Shown: positions 36,014-44,830 of the stretch, piece after piece
How the letters are laid out: each line of letters starts with the position of its first letter
How positions within the stretch are numbered: position 1 is the first letter of the stretch
Source of the DNA: Lysobacteraceae bacterium NML93-0793
GTDB lineage: Bacteria; Pseudomonadota; Gammaproteobacteria; Xanthomonadales; Xanthomonadaceae
Direction of reading: 5' to 3'
Assembly (NCBI GenBank): GCA_002324875.1
Contig: NTJG01000006.1
Span: forward strand, 62,001 to 126,000
DNA length: 64,000 bases
Notes under the pieces: model-generated
Told to the model about the DNA's origin: nothing
Seen by the model: only the letters and a program-made list of their open reading frames with translations
Database searches by the model: none
Position numbers and translations under genes: made by a program

Positions 36014-36607
36014 TCAGCGCTGGTCGAGCGCGTGGTGGATCAGCACCACGCACTGCGAGGCGAACAGCATCGTCGGCCCGAGGGTGATCTTCGTCGCGCC
36101 CATCCGCTCGAGGCCGGGAATCGCCTTCTTCGGCATCGGAATGTGGTCGGTCAGCAGGAAGCAGGGCCGGTCCGCGAAGACCTGTTCGCCGATCGGCGTG
36201 CCCTTGCGGTCCATCAGGAACAGCTGGTGATCCGCGGCGAGCGCCTGCACCAGACGTTCGAAGCTGCTGGTGCGCACGGTGACGCCGGCTTCGACTGCAC
36301 GTTCCTCGTCCTTGCCCATGCCGCGCGAGGCATCCAGCGCACGCGCCACCTTTCCGAGCAGGGTGCGCTCGTCGAAGCCGCCGATGTCGTGCATGGCGTC
36401 GACCTCGAACCGCAGCGTGCGCGAGAAATCCCGGGTGCTTTCCAGCACCAGATAGACGACCACGTCGGGCCGGTGCGCCTGTGCCACGAAGAACGCGTTC
36501 ATCAGCGTGTGCGCGAGGATTTCGGTGTGCGCGTCGCCACCGACCTGGGCGAGCAGCGCCACGCTGTCGGTCGGGGCCGCGCGGGCGCGAAGAACGAAGG
36601 TTCGCAT
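36014..36607 (-). CDS. TrmY-like (DUF358) SPOUT RNA methyltransferase
   Basis: This 197-residue protein matches the TrmY/DUF358 family along its length: MRTFVLRARAAPT at the start, RPDVVVYLVLEST, TLRFEVDAM, and the C-terminal knot region CFLLTDHIPM with KITLGPTMLFASQCVVLIHHALD. Archaeal TrmY methylates N1 of pseudouridine 54 in tRNA using S-adenosylmethionine. Bacterial members are sporadic, and I know of no proven substrate. CAGGAG precedes ATG 36607. It is a stand-alone gene. Confidence 0.8.
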   Translation of the reverse strand: MRTFVLRARAAPTDSVALLAQVGGDAHTEILAHTLMNAFFVAQAHRPDVVVYLVLESTRDFSRTLRFEVDAMHDIGGFDERTLLGKVARALDASRGMGKDEERAVEAGVTVRTSSFERLVQALAADHQLFLMDRKGTPIGEQVFADRPCFLLTDHIPMPKKAIPGLERMGATKITLGPTMLFASQCVVLIHHALDQR

Positions 36608-36916
36608 GAGGCTCCTGAGGTCGATATCGCGGCCGCCTGGCGTGACGCGGCCGCGCCCATTGTCCCCGCAAAGACGCCGGGGCGCGATCGGTGCGGGCGT
36701 CGTGCGATGGTCGGGCGGGACGACGTGATACCCGTGAATCGTCGACGGCACGGCATTGCTGGCAGGCGCAGGCTGTCGCTGCGCTGACGTTCGCGATGCC
36801 GGCTTCACCGTCGTCGAGGATGCTGCTCGGCGGACAGGCGTCCTGATGCGGCGATCGCGATGCGCGTATCCGCCCATGCGTGCGCCGACCGTCCTTCACT
36901 CACACGGAGTCTCCGC
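36608..36916. other. 309-bp divergent intergenic region
   Basis: It separates the TrmY-like gene from the HhH protein gene. No gene, repeat or clear promoter is visible beyond the two ribosome sites at its edges. Confidence 0.45.
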
Positions 36917-37357
36917 ATGCGCCGGCATCTGACTGCACGGGATCTCGGATTCACCGTGGAACCGGGCGATGAGGCCGCGCTGTTCAAGTGGCTGCTGGCC
37001 AGCATGCTGTTCGGGCACCGCATCGCCCAGACGATCGCGGCCCGGACCTGGCGGGTGCTCGTCGACGCGGGCATCGACACGCCGCACGCCCTGGCCGGTA
37101 GCCGCCACGCCGCTCTGGTGCGGATGCTCGGTGAGGGGGGCTACCGGCGCTACGACGAATCCACCGCCCGCCGTCTCGCGCGGCTGGGCCGCACGCTGGT
37201 CGACGACTACGGCGGACGGGTGCTCGGCATCGCCGAACACGCCGACGACCGCGCCGACTTCGAGCGCCGGGTGCTCGCCTTCGACGGCATCGGGCCGGTC
37301 ACCCTGCGGATCTTCATGCGCGAGGCCGGACCGTCGGTGTACGGCGGGTCCGGGTGA
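36917..37357 (+). CDS. Short helix-hairpin-helix (endonuclease III-like) protein
   Basis: This 146-residue protein resembles the first part of HhH-GPD DNA glycosylases: an all-helical start (FKWLLASMLFGHRIAQTIA) and a hairpin FDGIGPVTLRIFMREAG near the end. The endonuclease III lysine of the hairpin is not present (GIGPVT), and the protein stops soon after, before the catalytic aspartate region. It is therefore either a non-catalytic DNA-binding relative or a 3'-truncated gene. GGAG precedes ATG 36917. Its stop is 33 bp from the stop of the convergent rlmF gene. Confidence 0.7.
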   Translation: MRRHLTARDLGFTVEPGDEAALFKWLLASMLFGHRIAQTIAARTWRVLVDAGIDTPHALAGSRHAALVRMLGEGGYRRYDESTARRLARLGRTLVDDYGGRVLGIAEHADDRADFERRVLAFDGIGPVTLRIFMREAGPSVYGGSG

Positions 37358-37390
37358 GATTGAGCCAATCGACGGCGCGCGCGGCGGCGC

Positions 37391-38389
37391 TCAGCCCCGC
37401 GCCGCACACCACGCGGCACGTGCGCCGGCGGCCTGATAGGTCCAGGCGACGAACCGGCTCTGCTTGCTGCCCTGGGCCATCGCGACCTCGCGCACCTCCC
37501 GGGCGCCGGCCTGACGCAGCTGTCGCCGCAGACCCGACAGATGCTCGGCGCGTGCGACGAGGCTGCTGAACCACAGGACGCGGTCGCGGACCTCCGCGCT
37601 CTCGCGCACCATCCGGCGCAGGAAATCCGCTTCCCCGCCCGGGCACCACAGCTCGTGGGCATGACCACCGAAATTCAATGCCGGCGCGTTCGCGCGCCCA
37701 CGCGTGGGCGTCGCGGCACCGGCGAGTTGGCGACGCTTGCGCGCATGCGCGCCGGCCGCCTCGGCGGCGGAGGCATGGAAGGGCGGATTGCAGAGGCTCA
37801 GGTCGAAGCGCTCGTCGTCGCGGACCACTCCCTCGAAAATCTGCTGACGCCGTGGCTGCCGGCGCAGCGTGATCGCGCGCTGCAGGCGGTTGGACGCGAC
37901 GATCGCCGACGCGACCTCGAGCGAGGTGGGCTCGATGTCCGCACCGACGAAGCGCCAGCCGTACTCGGCATGGCCGAGCAGCGGGTAGATCGCACTCGCG
38001 CCCACGCCGATATCGAGCACGCGGACGGAGAGGCCACGCGGAATGCGGCCGTCGCCGGTGTCGGCCAGCAGATCGGCCAGACCGTGCAGGTAATCGGCGC
38101 GGCCCGGGATCGGCGGGCACAGCGCACCGTCGGGCTGGTCCCAGTGGGCGATGCCGTAGTCGGCACGGAGAATCGCGCGGTTGAGTTCGCGCACGGCCCC
38201 GGGATCGTGGAAGTCGACGCTGGCTTCGCCGCGCGGCGTCGTCACCAGGTGCCCCGCCAGCGCGGGATTGGCCCGGACCAGCCGGTCGAAGTCATAGCGG
38301 CCCTGGTGCCGGTTGCGGGGATGCATGGGCGGGCGCGCGGACGTCTCGGAACGGGCGCGGGGGGTGTCGGTGCGTGTCGGGGCGGTCAT
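37391..38389 (-). CDS. rlmF: 23S rRNA (adenine(1618)-N(6))-methyltransferase RlmF
   Basis: This 332-residue protein aligns with E. coli RlmF (YbiN) by motif. It shows [12 protein letters not shown] near the start, [18 protein letters not shown], the AdoMet site [15 protein letters not shown], and the N6-adenine motif NPPFH. It also has [17 protein letters not shown] and [15 protein letters not shown]. It methylates A1618 of 23S rRNA. I start it at the ATG at 38389; relatives begin nearer HPRNRH, so the first residues are uncertain. It lies 80 bp downstream of the RIO kinase gene on the same strand. Confidence 0.95.
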   Translation of the reverse strand: MTAPTRTDTPRARSETSARPPMHPRNRHQGRYDFDRLVRANPALAGHLVTTPRGEASVDFHDPGAVRELNRAILRADYGIAHWDQPDGALCPPIPGRADYLHGLADLLADTGDGRIPRGLSVRVLDIGVGASAIYPLLGHAEYGWRFVGADIEPTSLEVASAIVASNRLQRAITLRRQPRRQQIFEGVVRDDERFDLSLCNPPFHASAAEAAGAHARKRRQLAGAATPTRGRANAPALNFGGHAHELWCPGGEADFLRRMVRESAEVRDRVLWFSSLVARAEHLSGLRRQLRQAGAREVREVAMAQGSKQSRFVAWTYQAAGARAAWCAARG

Positions 38390-38469
38390 GGGCGTGGATC
38401 GGCGGGACGCAGGTCGATGGGAGGCGTGGGACTGTCCTGCGGCGACACCGCGCGGACGACGCGTGGCGA

Positions 38470-39324
38470 TCAATCCTCGTCCTGCGCCTCGCGCCCCTGC
38501 TGGCGGATCAGTGCAAGCTCGCGCGCGTCGTTGATAGCATCACGCACGCCGTCGAGGTCGATGGTGCGGGCATCGAAGGTGAAGCGTCCGGTGAGTTCGC
38601 TGTCGGGGCGCAGCTCGCCCAGCTCGAACAGGGCCCACATCTCTTCGCCATACCAGGTCTCGAGCAGCTCCGGCGCCCAGCGACCGAGCGTAGCGGTGAG
38701 ATTGTTGACGTCGCGCAGCAGCATGGTGCGCGCGGCGTTGTTGCCGCTGGCGCTGACCACCTGCGGGAAGTCGATGACCACCGGACCGTCGGGAGCGACC
38801 AGCACGTTGTAGGCCGACAGGTCGCCATGGATCAGGCCGCAGCACAGCATGCGCACGACCTGGCGCACGAGCACGGCGTGGACGTCGCGCGCCTGGTCCG
38901 GCTCGAGTTCCACTTCGCCCAGACGCGGCGCCGAGAATCCGTCCGCATCGGTGACCAGTTCCATCACCAGCACGCCGTGGAAGAAACCGAAGGGCTCGGG
39001 CACGCGCACGCCGGCCTCGCGCAGCTGGTAGAGCGCGTCGACCTCGGCGTTCTTCCACTCGGCTTCCTGCTGGCGCCGGCCGTAGCGGCTGCCGCTCGCC
39101 ACCGCACGCGACTCGCGGCTGCCTCGCGATTTGCGGCCTTCCTGGTACTGCACGCGCTTCTGGAAGCTGCGCTGCGCCATGTCCTTGTAGACCTTGGCGC
39201 AGCGGATGTCGTCACCGCAGCGCACGACGTACACCGCCGCCTCCTTGCCGCTCTTGAGCGGGCGCATCACGTCGTCGATGACGCCTTCGTCGATCAGGGT
39301 CTGCAGGCTGGCGGGTGTTTTCAC
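38470..39324 (-). CDS. RIO1-family atypical protein kinase
   Basis: This 284-residue protein has the RIO kinase fold. The ATP-binding Lys44 is in CAKVYKD, the catalytic loop is [10 protein letters not shown] (Asp168, Asn173), and the metal-binding Asp185 is in IDFPQ, where RIO proteins lack the usual DFG. An insert rich in Ser/Arg (about residues 60-88) sits between lobes. Eukaryotic and archaeal RIO1 act in small-subunit ribosome maturation; bacterial copies are poorly studied. Its same-strand neighbour RlmF modifies 23S rRNA, which hints at a ribosome link. Confidence 0.92.
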   Translation of the reverse strand: MKTPASLQTLIDEGVIDDVMRPLKSGKEAAVYVVRCGDDIRCAKVYKDMAQRSFQKRVQYQEGRKSRGSRESRAVASGSRYGRRQQEAEWKNAEVDALYQLREAGVRVPEPFGFFHGVLVMELVTDADGFSAPRLGEVELEPDQARDVHAVLVRQVVRMLCCGLIHGDLSAYNVLVAPDGPVVIDFPQVVSASGNNAARTMLLRDVNNLTATLGRWAPELLETWYGEEMWALFELGELRPDSELTGRFTFDARTIDLDGVRDAINDARELALIRQQGREAQDED

Positions 39325-39553
39325 GAAATCTCGGATCGGGGCGCGTGCGCCGCGCAGGGCGTGCAGTGTCGCCCAAAGCGCCGGCTGGCGCTCGGCGACG
39401 GCCCCGGTTCATGGAAGTGTGCGGACTGGCCGGGCACCGCTTGCGCAACACGCGCGGCAGTCCGCAGGGTCGCCGCCTCTGTGACGGTGGAGAGGCGCCG
39501 GGTGCGAAACGAGGGGTGGGAACGGTCGGAGACGACACGCGTTCCGGCTGTGC

Positions 39554-40426
39554 ATGGGGCTCTGTGCGGTGGCGCTGGGCGTCGGCCTCGCCTTCGCGCA
39601 GGCCCGGCCGATCAGTGCCTATCGCGGCACGATCGGCGACGCCGCGGTCGAGGTGATGCTGATCCACGACTGGCAGCTCGACGGCATGAGCGGCTACATG
39701 GTGGCGGCGGGCGGCGCCCCGGTGCCGCTGGAGAAGACGCCCTACAGCGCGGATGCGCTGCTGCTGCTCAATGCACTGGACGATCCGGGATTGCCGGGGC
39801 GCACGCTGGTGCTGCAGCCGTTCGCGCCGGGCGCGCGCACTGTGGTGGGCCGTGCGCTCGATCTGCGCAGCCGTCTGCAACAGCCCCTGCGTCTGCAGCG
39901 CGAGACATTGTTCTCGAGCGAGCCGCGCCATGCCTACGACGGCGAGCTGCTGCAGATCGGCGCGGATGCGCGTTTCCTGTTCCGCGTGCACGCGCACAAG
40001 CGGGCGGGTGCGCATCTGGGGCGGGTGGATCGCATCACCGTCATCGATCGGGCCACCCGCGAAGTGGCGCAGGTGATCGACGGCGTGGAAATCGTGTTCT
40101 TCGGCGGCGAAACACTGGGCTTCGCCGACATCAACGGCGATGGCGTGCTCGACTTCAAGGTCACCCCACTGCATCCGGATGATCGCGAGCGCGGGGCCGA
40201 TCACAACCGTCACTACGTGTATCGCGAGGACGGCGGCCACGTGCGCGACGAGGCGCTCGATGCGCTCGGCGCACAGGGCCTGCTGCAGTTCGACGGCGCG
40301 GGTGGGGTGGCGCTGCGGCCGCAGGCGGGCATCGACTATCGCGCCGGCACCATCGCGTGGCGGTATTACCGCTACGTCACGGCCACACGATTCGAGTACG
40401 TGCGCAGCGGCGAGGAGCGGTTCTGA
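39554..40426 (+). CDS. Secreted hypothetical protein, tandem copy 1
   Basis: This 290-residue protein is not a family I recognise. It has a short signal (ending near FAQARP), a mature start AYRGTIGDAAVEVML, and a segment FADINGDGVLDFKV that resembles a calcium-binding FG-GAP-type DxNxDG loop. The next gene starts inside its stop codon (TGATG). That protein shares the mature start pattern YxGxIG followed by an Ile/Val-rich strand, so the two are probably related. It is divergent from the RIO kinase gene across 229 bp. No clear ribosome site precedes ATG 39554. Confidence 0.7.
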   Translation: MGLCAVALGVGLAFAQARPISAYRGTIGDAAVEVMLIHDWQLDGMSGYMVAAGGAPVPLEKTPYSADALLLLNALDDPGLPGRTLVLQPFAPGARTVVGRALDLRSRLQQPLRLQRETLFSSEPRHAYDGELLQIGADARFLFRVHAHKRAGAHLGRVDRITVIDRATREVAQVIDGVEIVFFGGETLGFADINGDGVLDFKVTPLHPDDRERGADHNRHYVYREDGGHVRDEALDALGAQGLLQFDGAGGVALRPQAGIDYRAGTIAWRYYRYVTATRFEYVRSGEERF

Positions 40427-41136
40427 TGGGCGTCCGTCACGGTCTCGCCGCCGCACTGCTGTCGCTCGGCCTGCTCGTCGGCGGGAGCAGCCCGGCAGCC
40501 GCCTCGCATGCGATCTACAGCGGCCGCATCGGCAGCCACGACATCACCCTGGTGATCCTCAGCCGCAACGCAGTGCAACGCGCGATCTACGCCTACGACC
40601 GGCACCGCACCCCGATCCGGCTCAAGCCGGCCTTCCTGCACGTCACGCGCGATTTCGGCATGGACGAACTCGATGCCGCCGGCCTGCCCAATGCGCGGCT
40701 GCGCTTCGACCGGGCCGGTTTCCATCGCGCGGCGCCCCACCTCACCGGCACCTGGACCGACTACCGCACGGGCCGCACGCTGCCGCTCCAGCTCGCGCTG
40801 GTGGCGACGCTCGATCGCGACGGCGCCTGGCCCGACAGCCCGCACGCGCTGCTCCAGGCTGCATCCACCGAGCAGCTGTATTTCCGCGTGCCGATGGACG
40901 ACGAGGACGCGCCGGTGACGCGCATCGAGGTAATGGACAAGGCGAGCGGCCGCCGGCGGCAGATGCTGGTCCTGGCCCAGCCGGCATGCAATCTCGGAAT
41001 CGAGACCGTGCAGGTGACGATCGAGCGCGGGCGCACCCAGCTGCGGCTGCCGGTCAGTGCCGGCTGCCCCGGCGCGGTCTACCAGTGGAATCCGGCGACC
41101 GGCGCGTTCGAGGATCTGTCGGCGCCGCCGACGTGA
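40426..41136 (+). CDS. Secreted hypothetical protein, tandem copy 2
   Basis: This 236-residue protein has a signal peptide (LLSLGLLVGGSSPAAASHA) and a mature start IYSGRIGSHDITLVIL like that of the preceding gene. It has paired cysteines (QPACNLG and SAGCPGAV) but lacks the DxNxDG loop seen in its neighbour. Its ATG overlaps the upstream stop by one base (TGATG), so the two are translationally coupled. Function is unknown; an envelope role is inferred from the signal peptides. It converges with the MCP-like gene. Confidence 0.75.
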   Translation: MGVRHGLAAALLSLGLLVGGSSPAAASHAIYSGRIGSHDITLVILSRNAVQRAIYAYDRHRTPIRLKPAFLHVTRDFGMDELDAAGLPNARLRFDRAGFHRAAPHLTGTWTDYRTGRTLPLQLALVATLDRDGAWPDSPHALLQAASTEQLYFRVPMDDEDAPVTRIEVMDKASGRRRQMLVLAQPACNLGIETVQVTIERGRTQLRLPVSAGCPGAVYQWNPATGAFEDLSAPPT

Positions 41137-41149
41137 GTGCCGCGGCGGC

Positions 41150-42232
41150 TCAATCGATCGCCTGGGCGATCACGCTGTGCCAGCCGGTGCGGTAGGTCTC
41201 GTAGCCCGGTGATGCGGCGTGGGCGATGCAGTGCGCCCGCCCGCGCCAGGTCGTGTCGATGGCCCCGCTGCTGCGCGCGAACAGGGCATCGCGCCCGTCG
41301 AGCTCGAAGACGGGCTGATCGAGGTGCGGGCTCGAATCGGCCAGGATCCGGCCGGCGTCGTCGACGATGCACACCCGGCTGCGCGGCCACTCCGCATCCG
41401 ACAGCGGTGTCCGGGTGACGATGGTCTGCGCCAGGGCGTTCCAGCGGAACACGATGCCCAGAACGGCGAGCGGTGCGCCGTCGACACGGCCACCCTGCCG
41501 CACGGTACAGGCATAGACCATCGCCCGTTCGCCGCCCGCCAGCGGGCTGGCGTGCACGGACTGGACACCGTAGTCCTCGCCTGATCGCGTGCGCATCGCG
41601 CTCTGGAACCACGGCGCGTCGGCGACGTCCGCGCCCGCCGACGCGTACTGCCGCGGCCGCCCGTTGGCGAGAATGGGCCCGTCGAGGCTCGCCAGCACCA
41701 GGTCGAAGTACACCGTGTACGAGTCGAGGATCTGCGACAGGCGGCGGCTCGCATGGCCGAGGGTGTCGGCATCGGGTCGCAGCGCCGCGTCGACCAGCGA
41801 GGGATCGGTGGCCCACCAGCGCACATCGCAGCTGCGCTCGTAGAGGTTGCGATCGATCAGATCGATGTTGCCGAGCGCCAGTTCCGTCAGGCGCGTATGC
41901 CGCACGTCCGTCTGCAGACGCTGCAAGCGCGATTGCAGATCCAGGCTGGTCGCGCCTGCCATGCGGTCGATGTCCTGGGCGGTGTCGCTGACGTTGCGCG
42001 AGAGGGTATCCATCTCCTGCGCGATCACACCGAAACTGCGTCCCGCCGCGCCGATGCGCACTGCTTCGATGCGGGCGTTCATCGAGATGATCCGGGTGAC
42101 CCGGTTGATCTCGTCGATCCGCTGCAAGGAGTTCCGCAGCTGGCGGAGCAGGGCGTCGGAAATGCCGGCGACGGAGCGGATGTGATCGTCGACGCTGGCC
42201 TCGGCCACCGCACTTGCAACAGATTCGGTCAT
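41150..42232 (-). CDS. Soluble MCP-tip protein with C-terminal Cache-like domain
   Basis: This 360-residue protein starts with a short coiled coil like the tip of a chemoreceptor signalling domain (EINRVTRIISMNARIEAVR, then GRSFGVIAQEM, about residues 35-75). It continues with a Cache-like sensor (about 170-350; APWFQSAMRT, GIVFRWNALAQ, SRVCIVDDAGRILADS). No membrane helix or signal peptide is visible, so both parts appear cytosolic and the usual sensor-then-signal order is reversed. GGAG precedes ATG 42232. No che genes adjoin it. It could modulate receptor arrays; this is inference. Confidence 0.78.
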   Translation of the reverse strand: MTESVASAVAEASVDDHIRSVAGISDALLRQLRNSLQRIDEINRVTRIISMNARIEAVRIGAAGRSFGVIAQEMDTLSRNVSDTAQDIDRMAGATSLDLQSRLQRLQTDVRHTRLTELALGNIDLIDRNLYERSCDVRWWATDPSLVDAALRPDADTLGHASRRLSQILDSYTVYFDLVLASLDGPILANGRPRQYASAGADVADAPWFQSAMRTRSGEDYGVQSVHASPLAGGERAMVYACTVRQGGRVDGAPLAVLGIVFRWNALAQTIVTRTPLSDAEWPRSRVCIVDDAGRILADSSPHLDQPVFELDGRDALFARSSGAIDTTWRGRAHCIAHAASPGYETYRTGWHSVIAQAID

Positions 42233-42555
42233 AACGCTCCAAGGGGTGCGGCAGGCGGCGGTGGGCAGCGGCAGCGGCGCGCAGCCGCATTCCTGCGCTA
42301 TCTGCCGGCGATGTGCGGACTTGATGCCGTCGGGGCGTCGAAGATGCGAGGCCAGTCGACGCGCCGACGGGATGGCTTGGGCGGTGGCACTGCGTGCCGG
42401 GACAGGCCTCGTGTGCGGCGGCTTCACACCCGGGACGCCGGAACGTCAAAACTGCACGCCGCACGCGCTCGCCTACACGCGCCACTCGTTGCGCCTTGCC
42501 TAGGCTGCGCGCTACCGAATCGTGCATGCCCATCGCATGCGAAGGACCCCGAAGG
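42233..42555. other. 323-bp divergent intergenic region
   Basis: It separates the MCP-like gene from the YqcI/YcgG gene. No repeat or clear promoter is visible. In-frame ATG codons at 42526 and 42604 are alternative starts for the YqcI/YcgG gene, so the boundary is approximate. Confidence 0.45.
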
Positions 42556-43296
42556 ATGGCTGCTTGCCCCCATCGTCATCACCCCATCGACACGGCGTCC
42601 GAGATGCGCCCGGTGTCGCCCGCTACAGGCGGTGCGCTGTCGACACGCTTTCTCGACTTCGTGGCGGCGCCGTCATTCCCGTGTGTGGGCTCGAAGGCCG
42701 CACTGGCGCGTGACGCGATCCGCCCGTTCGAATTCGGACGGCTGGGTGACCGTGCCAACGACGCGCCGCTGCTCGACACGCTGGCCGCGTTCGCGGCGAT
42801 GGTGGACGCGGCGCCCGAGGACGACACCACGGTGCACTCGCTGGTGGCGCTGTTCGAAGGCCCTGCCGACACCGACGAACCCCGCTTCGAGGCGCTGCTG
42901 TGGTCGCAGCTGCAGCGTCTGCACGACCTCGACGTGAAGCGCGGCACGCCGTGGGCCGCCGACGTGAGCCGCGATCCCGACGATCCGCACTTCAGTTTGA
43001 GCCTGGCCGGCCACCCGTTCTTCGTCATCGGCCTGCATGCGGGTGCATCGCGGCAGGCGCGCCGCTTTTCGTCACCCGCGCTCGTGTTCAACTCGCATCG
43101 CCAGTTCGAGCAGCTCCGCGCCGACGGGCGTTACCAGAAGATGCAGGCCGCCACCCGGCAGCGCGACATCGCCCTGCAGGGATCGATCAATCCCAATCTG
43201 GCGGATTTCGGCGCGGCTGCGGAAACCCGGCAGTACAGCGGGCGCAGGGCGGAGGCCGACTGGACCTGTCCGTTCCGCGTGCGGAGCGTGCGGTGA
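42556..43296 (+). CDS. YqcI/YcgG family heme-dependent N-hydroxylase-like protein (GntA-like)
   Basis: This 246-residue protein matches the YqcI/YcgG family, which includes the heme-dependent pre-guanitoxin N-hydroxylase GntA. Conserved blocks are LLWSQLQRLHDLD, DPDDPHFSLSLAGHPFFVIGLH, ASRQARRF, VFNSHRQFEQLRADGRY, QGSINPNLADFG and QYSGR with a final WTCPF. Family members hydroxylate nitrogen of guanidine-type groups. I chose ATG 42556 because GAAGGA lies nine bases upstream; 42526 and 42604 are alternatives. The stop overlaps the start of the DUF1989 gene (GTGA), so the two are one operon. Confidence 0.85.
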   Translation: MAACPHRHHPIDTASEMRPVSPATGGALSTRFLDFVAAPSFPCVGSKAALARDAIRPFEFGRLGDRANDAPLLDTLAAFAAMVDAAPEDDTTVHSLVALFEGPADTDEPRFEALLWSQLQRLHDLDVKRGTPWAADVSRDPDDPHFSLSLAGHPFFVIGLHAGASRQARRFSSPALVFNSHRQFEQLRADGRYQKMQAATRQRDIALQGSINPNLADFGAAAETRQYSGRRAEADWTCPFRVRSVR

Positions 43297-43895
43297 CGGG
43301 GGCTCCGGTGCTCGAACGCATCCCGCCGTGTTCCGGACGCGCGGTCGAGCTCGACACGGGCGACGTGCTGGTCGTGGTCGATCCAATGGGGCAGCAGGTC
43401 AGCGACCTCACTGCATTCGCACGCGACGATCTCGCGGAATACCTGTCGTCGGGACGTTCCATCGACTACGCGTCGCGGTTGCTGCTCACGACCGGCGACA
43501 CGCTGTACTCCAACCGCAGCAATCCGATGTTCACCATCCTCGAGGACACCTGCGGCCGTCACGACTTCACCCTGACGCCGTGCTCGAAGCGGATGTTCGA
43601 GCTGCTGTACGACGAAAAAGAAGGCCGGCCGGGCTGCGAAGGCAACCTCGCCGCCGCGCTGGCGCCCTACGGGATCGGGATCGACCGCATACCGGTCGCC
43701 TTCAACATCTTCATGCACGTTACTTACGACGGCGAGACCGGCCAGGTGGCAGTGCTTCCCCCACTGAGCGGGCCTGGCGATTTCATCCGCCTGCGCGCGG
43801 AAATGCCGCTGGTGGTGGCGATGACCGCGTGCTCGGCAGGGCAGTCGAACAATTTCAGCTACAAGCCGATCGATTTCCGCATCGAGCGCGCCTGA
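43293..43895 (+). CDS. DUF1989 (urea carboxylase-associated) family protein
   Basis: This 200-residue protein matches DUF1989: ERIPPCSGRAVEL at the start, VDPMGQQVSDLTAF, the SRSNPMFTILEDTCGRHD-like region (SNRSNPMFTILEDTCG), and NIFMHVTYD. Characterised DUF1989 members are the CgdA/CgdB carboxyguanidine deiminase subunits of guanidine catabolism. The GTG start at 43293 overlaps the upstream stop by four bases and has GGAG at 43283-43286. Paired with a GntA-like N-hydroxylase, it may process a guanidine-containing or N-hydroxylated compound, but no urea/guanidine carboxylase gene is nearby. Confidence 0.88.
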   Translation: MTGAPVLERIPPCSGRAVELDTGDVLVVVDPMGQQVSDLTAFARDDLAEYLSSGRSIDYASRLLLTTGDTLYSNRSNPMFTILEDTCGRHDFTLTPCSKRMFELLYDEKEGRPGCEGNLAAALAPYGIGIDRIPVAFNIFMHVTYDGETGQVAVLPPLSGPGDFIRLRAEMPLVVAMTACSAGQSNNFSYKPIDFRIERA

Positions 43896-44107
43896 GCGTG
43901 GGGCAGGGGGCGCACATCGGCCCTGTCGTTCGCACAGCGACCGGATCGTGCATTGCACGTGATGCGAGGCGTGATTGCGCACTTCGCGCGTTACGCGTGA
44001 GTCACGGTGGCTGATCACGTAGACCGGGATCGGTGCGAGGGATCAGCGGCTGAGTGCCCGCCATCGACACTCGCGCAGCGATGACTCAGCACCGCGTGCA
44101 CCGCGGT

Positions 44108-44830
44108 TCAGAAGCGCTCGCCCACCGGAAGATAGCGCCAGCTGCCGACCGGCATCTTGGCCAGCGGCACCTTGCCGATGCGGATACGCCGGATGGCGAC
44201 CACGGTGAGACCGACCTGGGCGCACATGTCGCGCAGCTGGCCACCCTGGACACCCTTGATCGCGAAGCGCAGGCGGATCTCGTTCTGCCAGCTGACTTTG
44301 CACGGCGGCAGCGCGCGCCCGTTGTAGTGCAGGCCGTGGTTGAGCCGGCGCAGGCCGTAGGGCGCGATCTCGCCGTCCACTTCGACGACGAATTCCTGCT
44401 CGATCTCGTCGCGATCCTCGGTCAGACGTCGCCACACGCGGCCGTCCTGCGACAGCACCACCAGGCCGCTGGCATCGCGATCGAGGGGCATCAGCGTGGT
44501 CAAGCGGTGGAAGTGGCGCTGCAACAGACGCACGCCCGAGGGATCGTCGGCCCAGCGCGTCTCCGGGCGGGCCAGCGGCGTGACCGGATTGTCGTCGCCG
44601 ATGGTCTCGAATCCCACCGGTTTGTGCAGCAACAGTGTCGCGGGCTCGGCGGCTTCGAGGCGGGCGCCGGGGTCGAGTTCGACCCGTTCGCCGGCGAACA
44701 TGTGCTGCGGCTGTTCGACCACATGGCCGTCGACCGTGACCCAGCCGCCCTCGATGTACTGCTCCGCCTCGCTGCGCGAGCAGCGGGCCAGCTCGGCGAC
44801 GCGTTTCGCAAGTCGGACGGAATCGGACAT
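44108..44830 (-). CDS. RsuA/RluF-type pseudouridine synthase
   Basis: This 240-residue protein has an N-terminal S4 RNA-binding domain (VRLAKRVAELARCSRSEAEQ, about residues 5-60) and a RsuA/RluF catalytic domain. The catalytic Asp is in LMPLDRDASGLVVLS (about residue 118), and the C-terminal basic section includes RRIRIGKVPLAKMP. Enzymes of this group isomerise specific uridines in rRNA or tRNA; RluF-like members act on 23S rRNA U2604. The exact target cannot be read here. Confidence 0.9.
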   Translation of the reverse strand: MSDSVRLAKRVAELARCSRSEAEQYIEGGWVTVDGHVVEQPQHMFAGERVELDPGARLEAAEPATLLLHKPVGFETIGDDNPVTPLARPETRWADDPSGVRLLQRHFHRLTTLMPLDRDASGLVVLSQDGRVWRRLTEDRDEIEQEFVVEVDGEIAPYGLRRLNHGLHYNGRALPPCKVSWQNEIRLRFAIKGVQGGQLRDMCAQVGLTVVAIRRIRIGKVPLAKMPVGSWRYLPVGERF

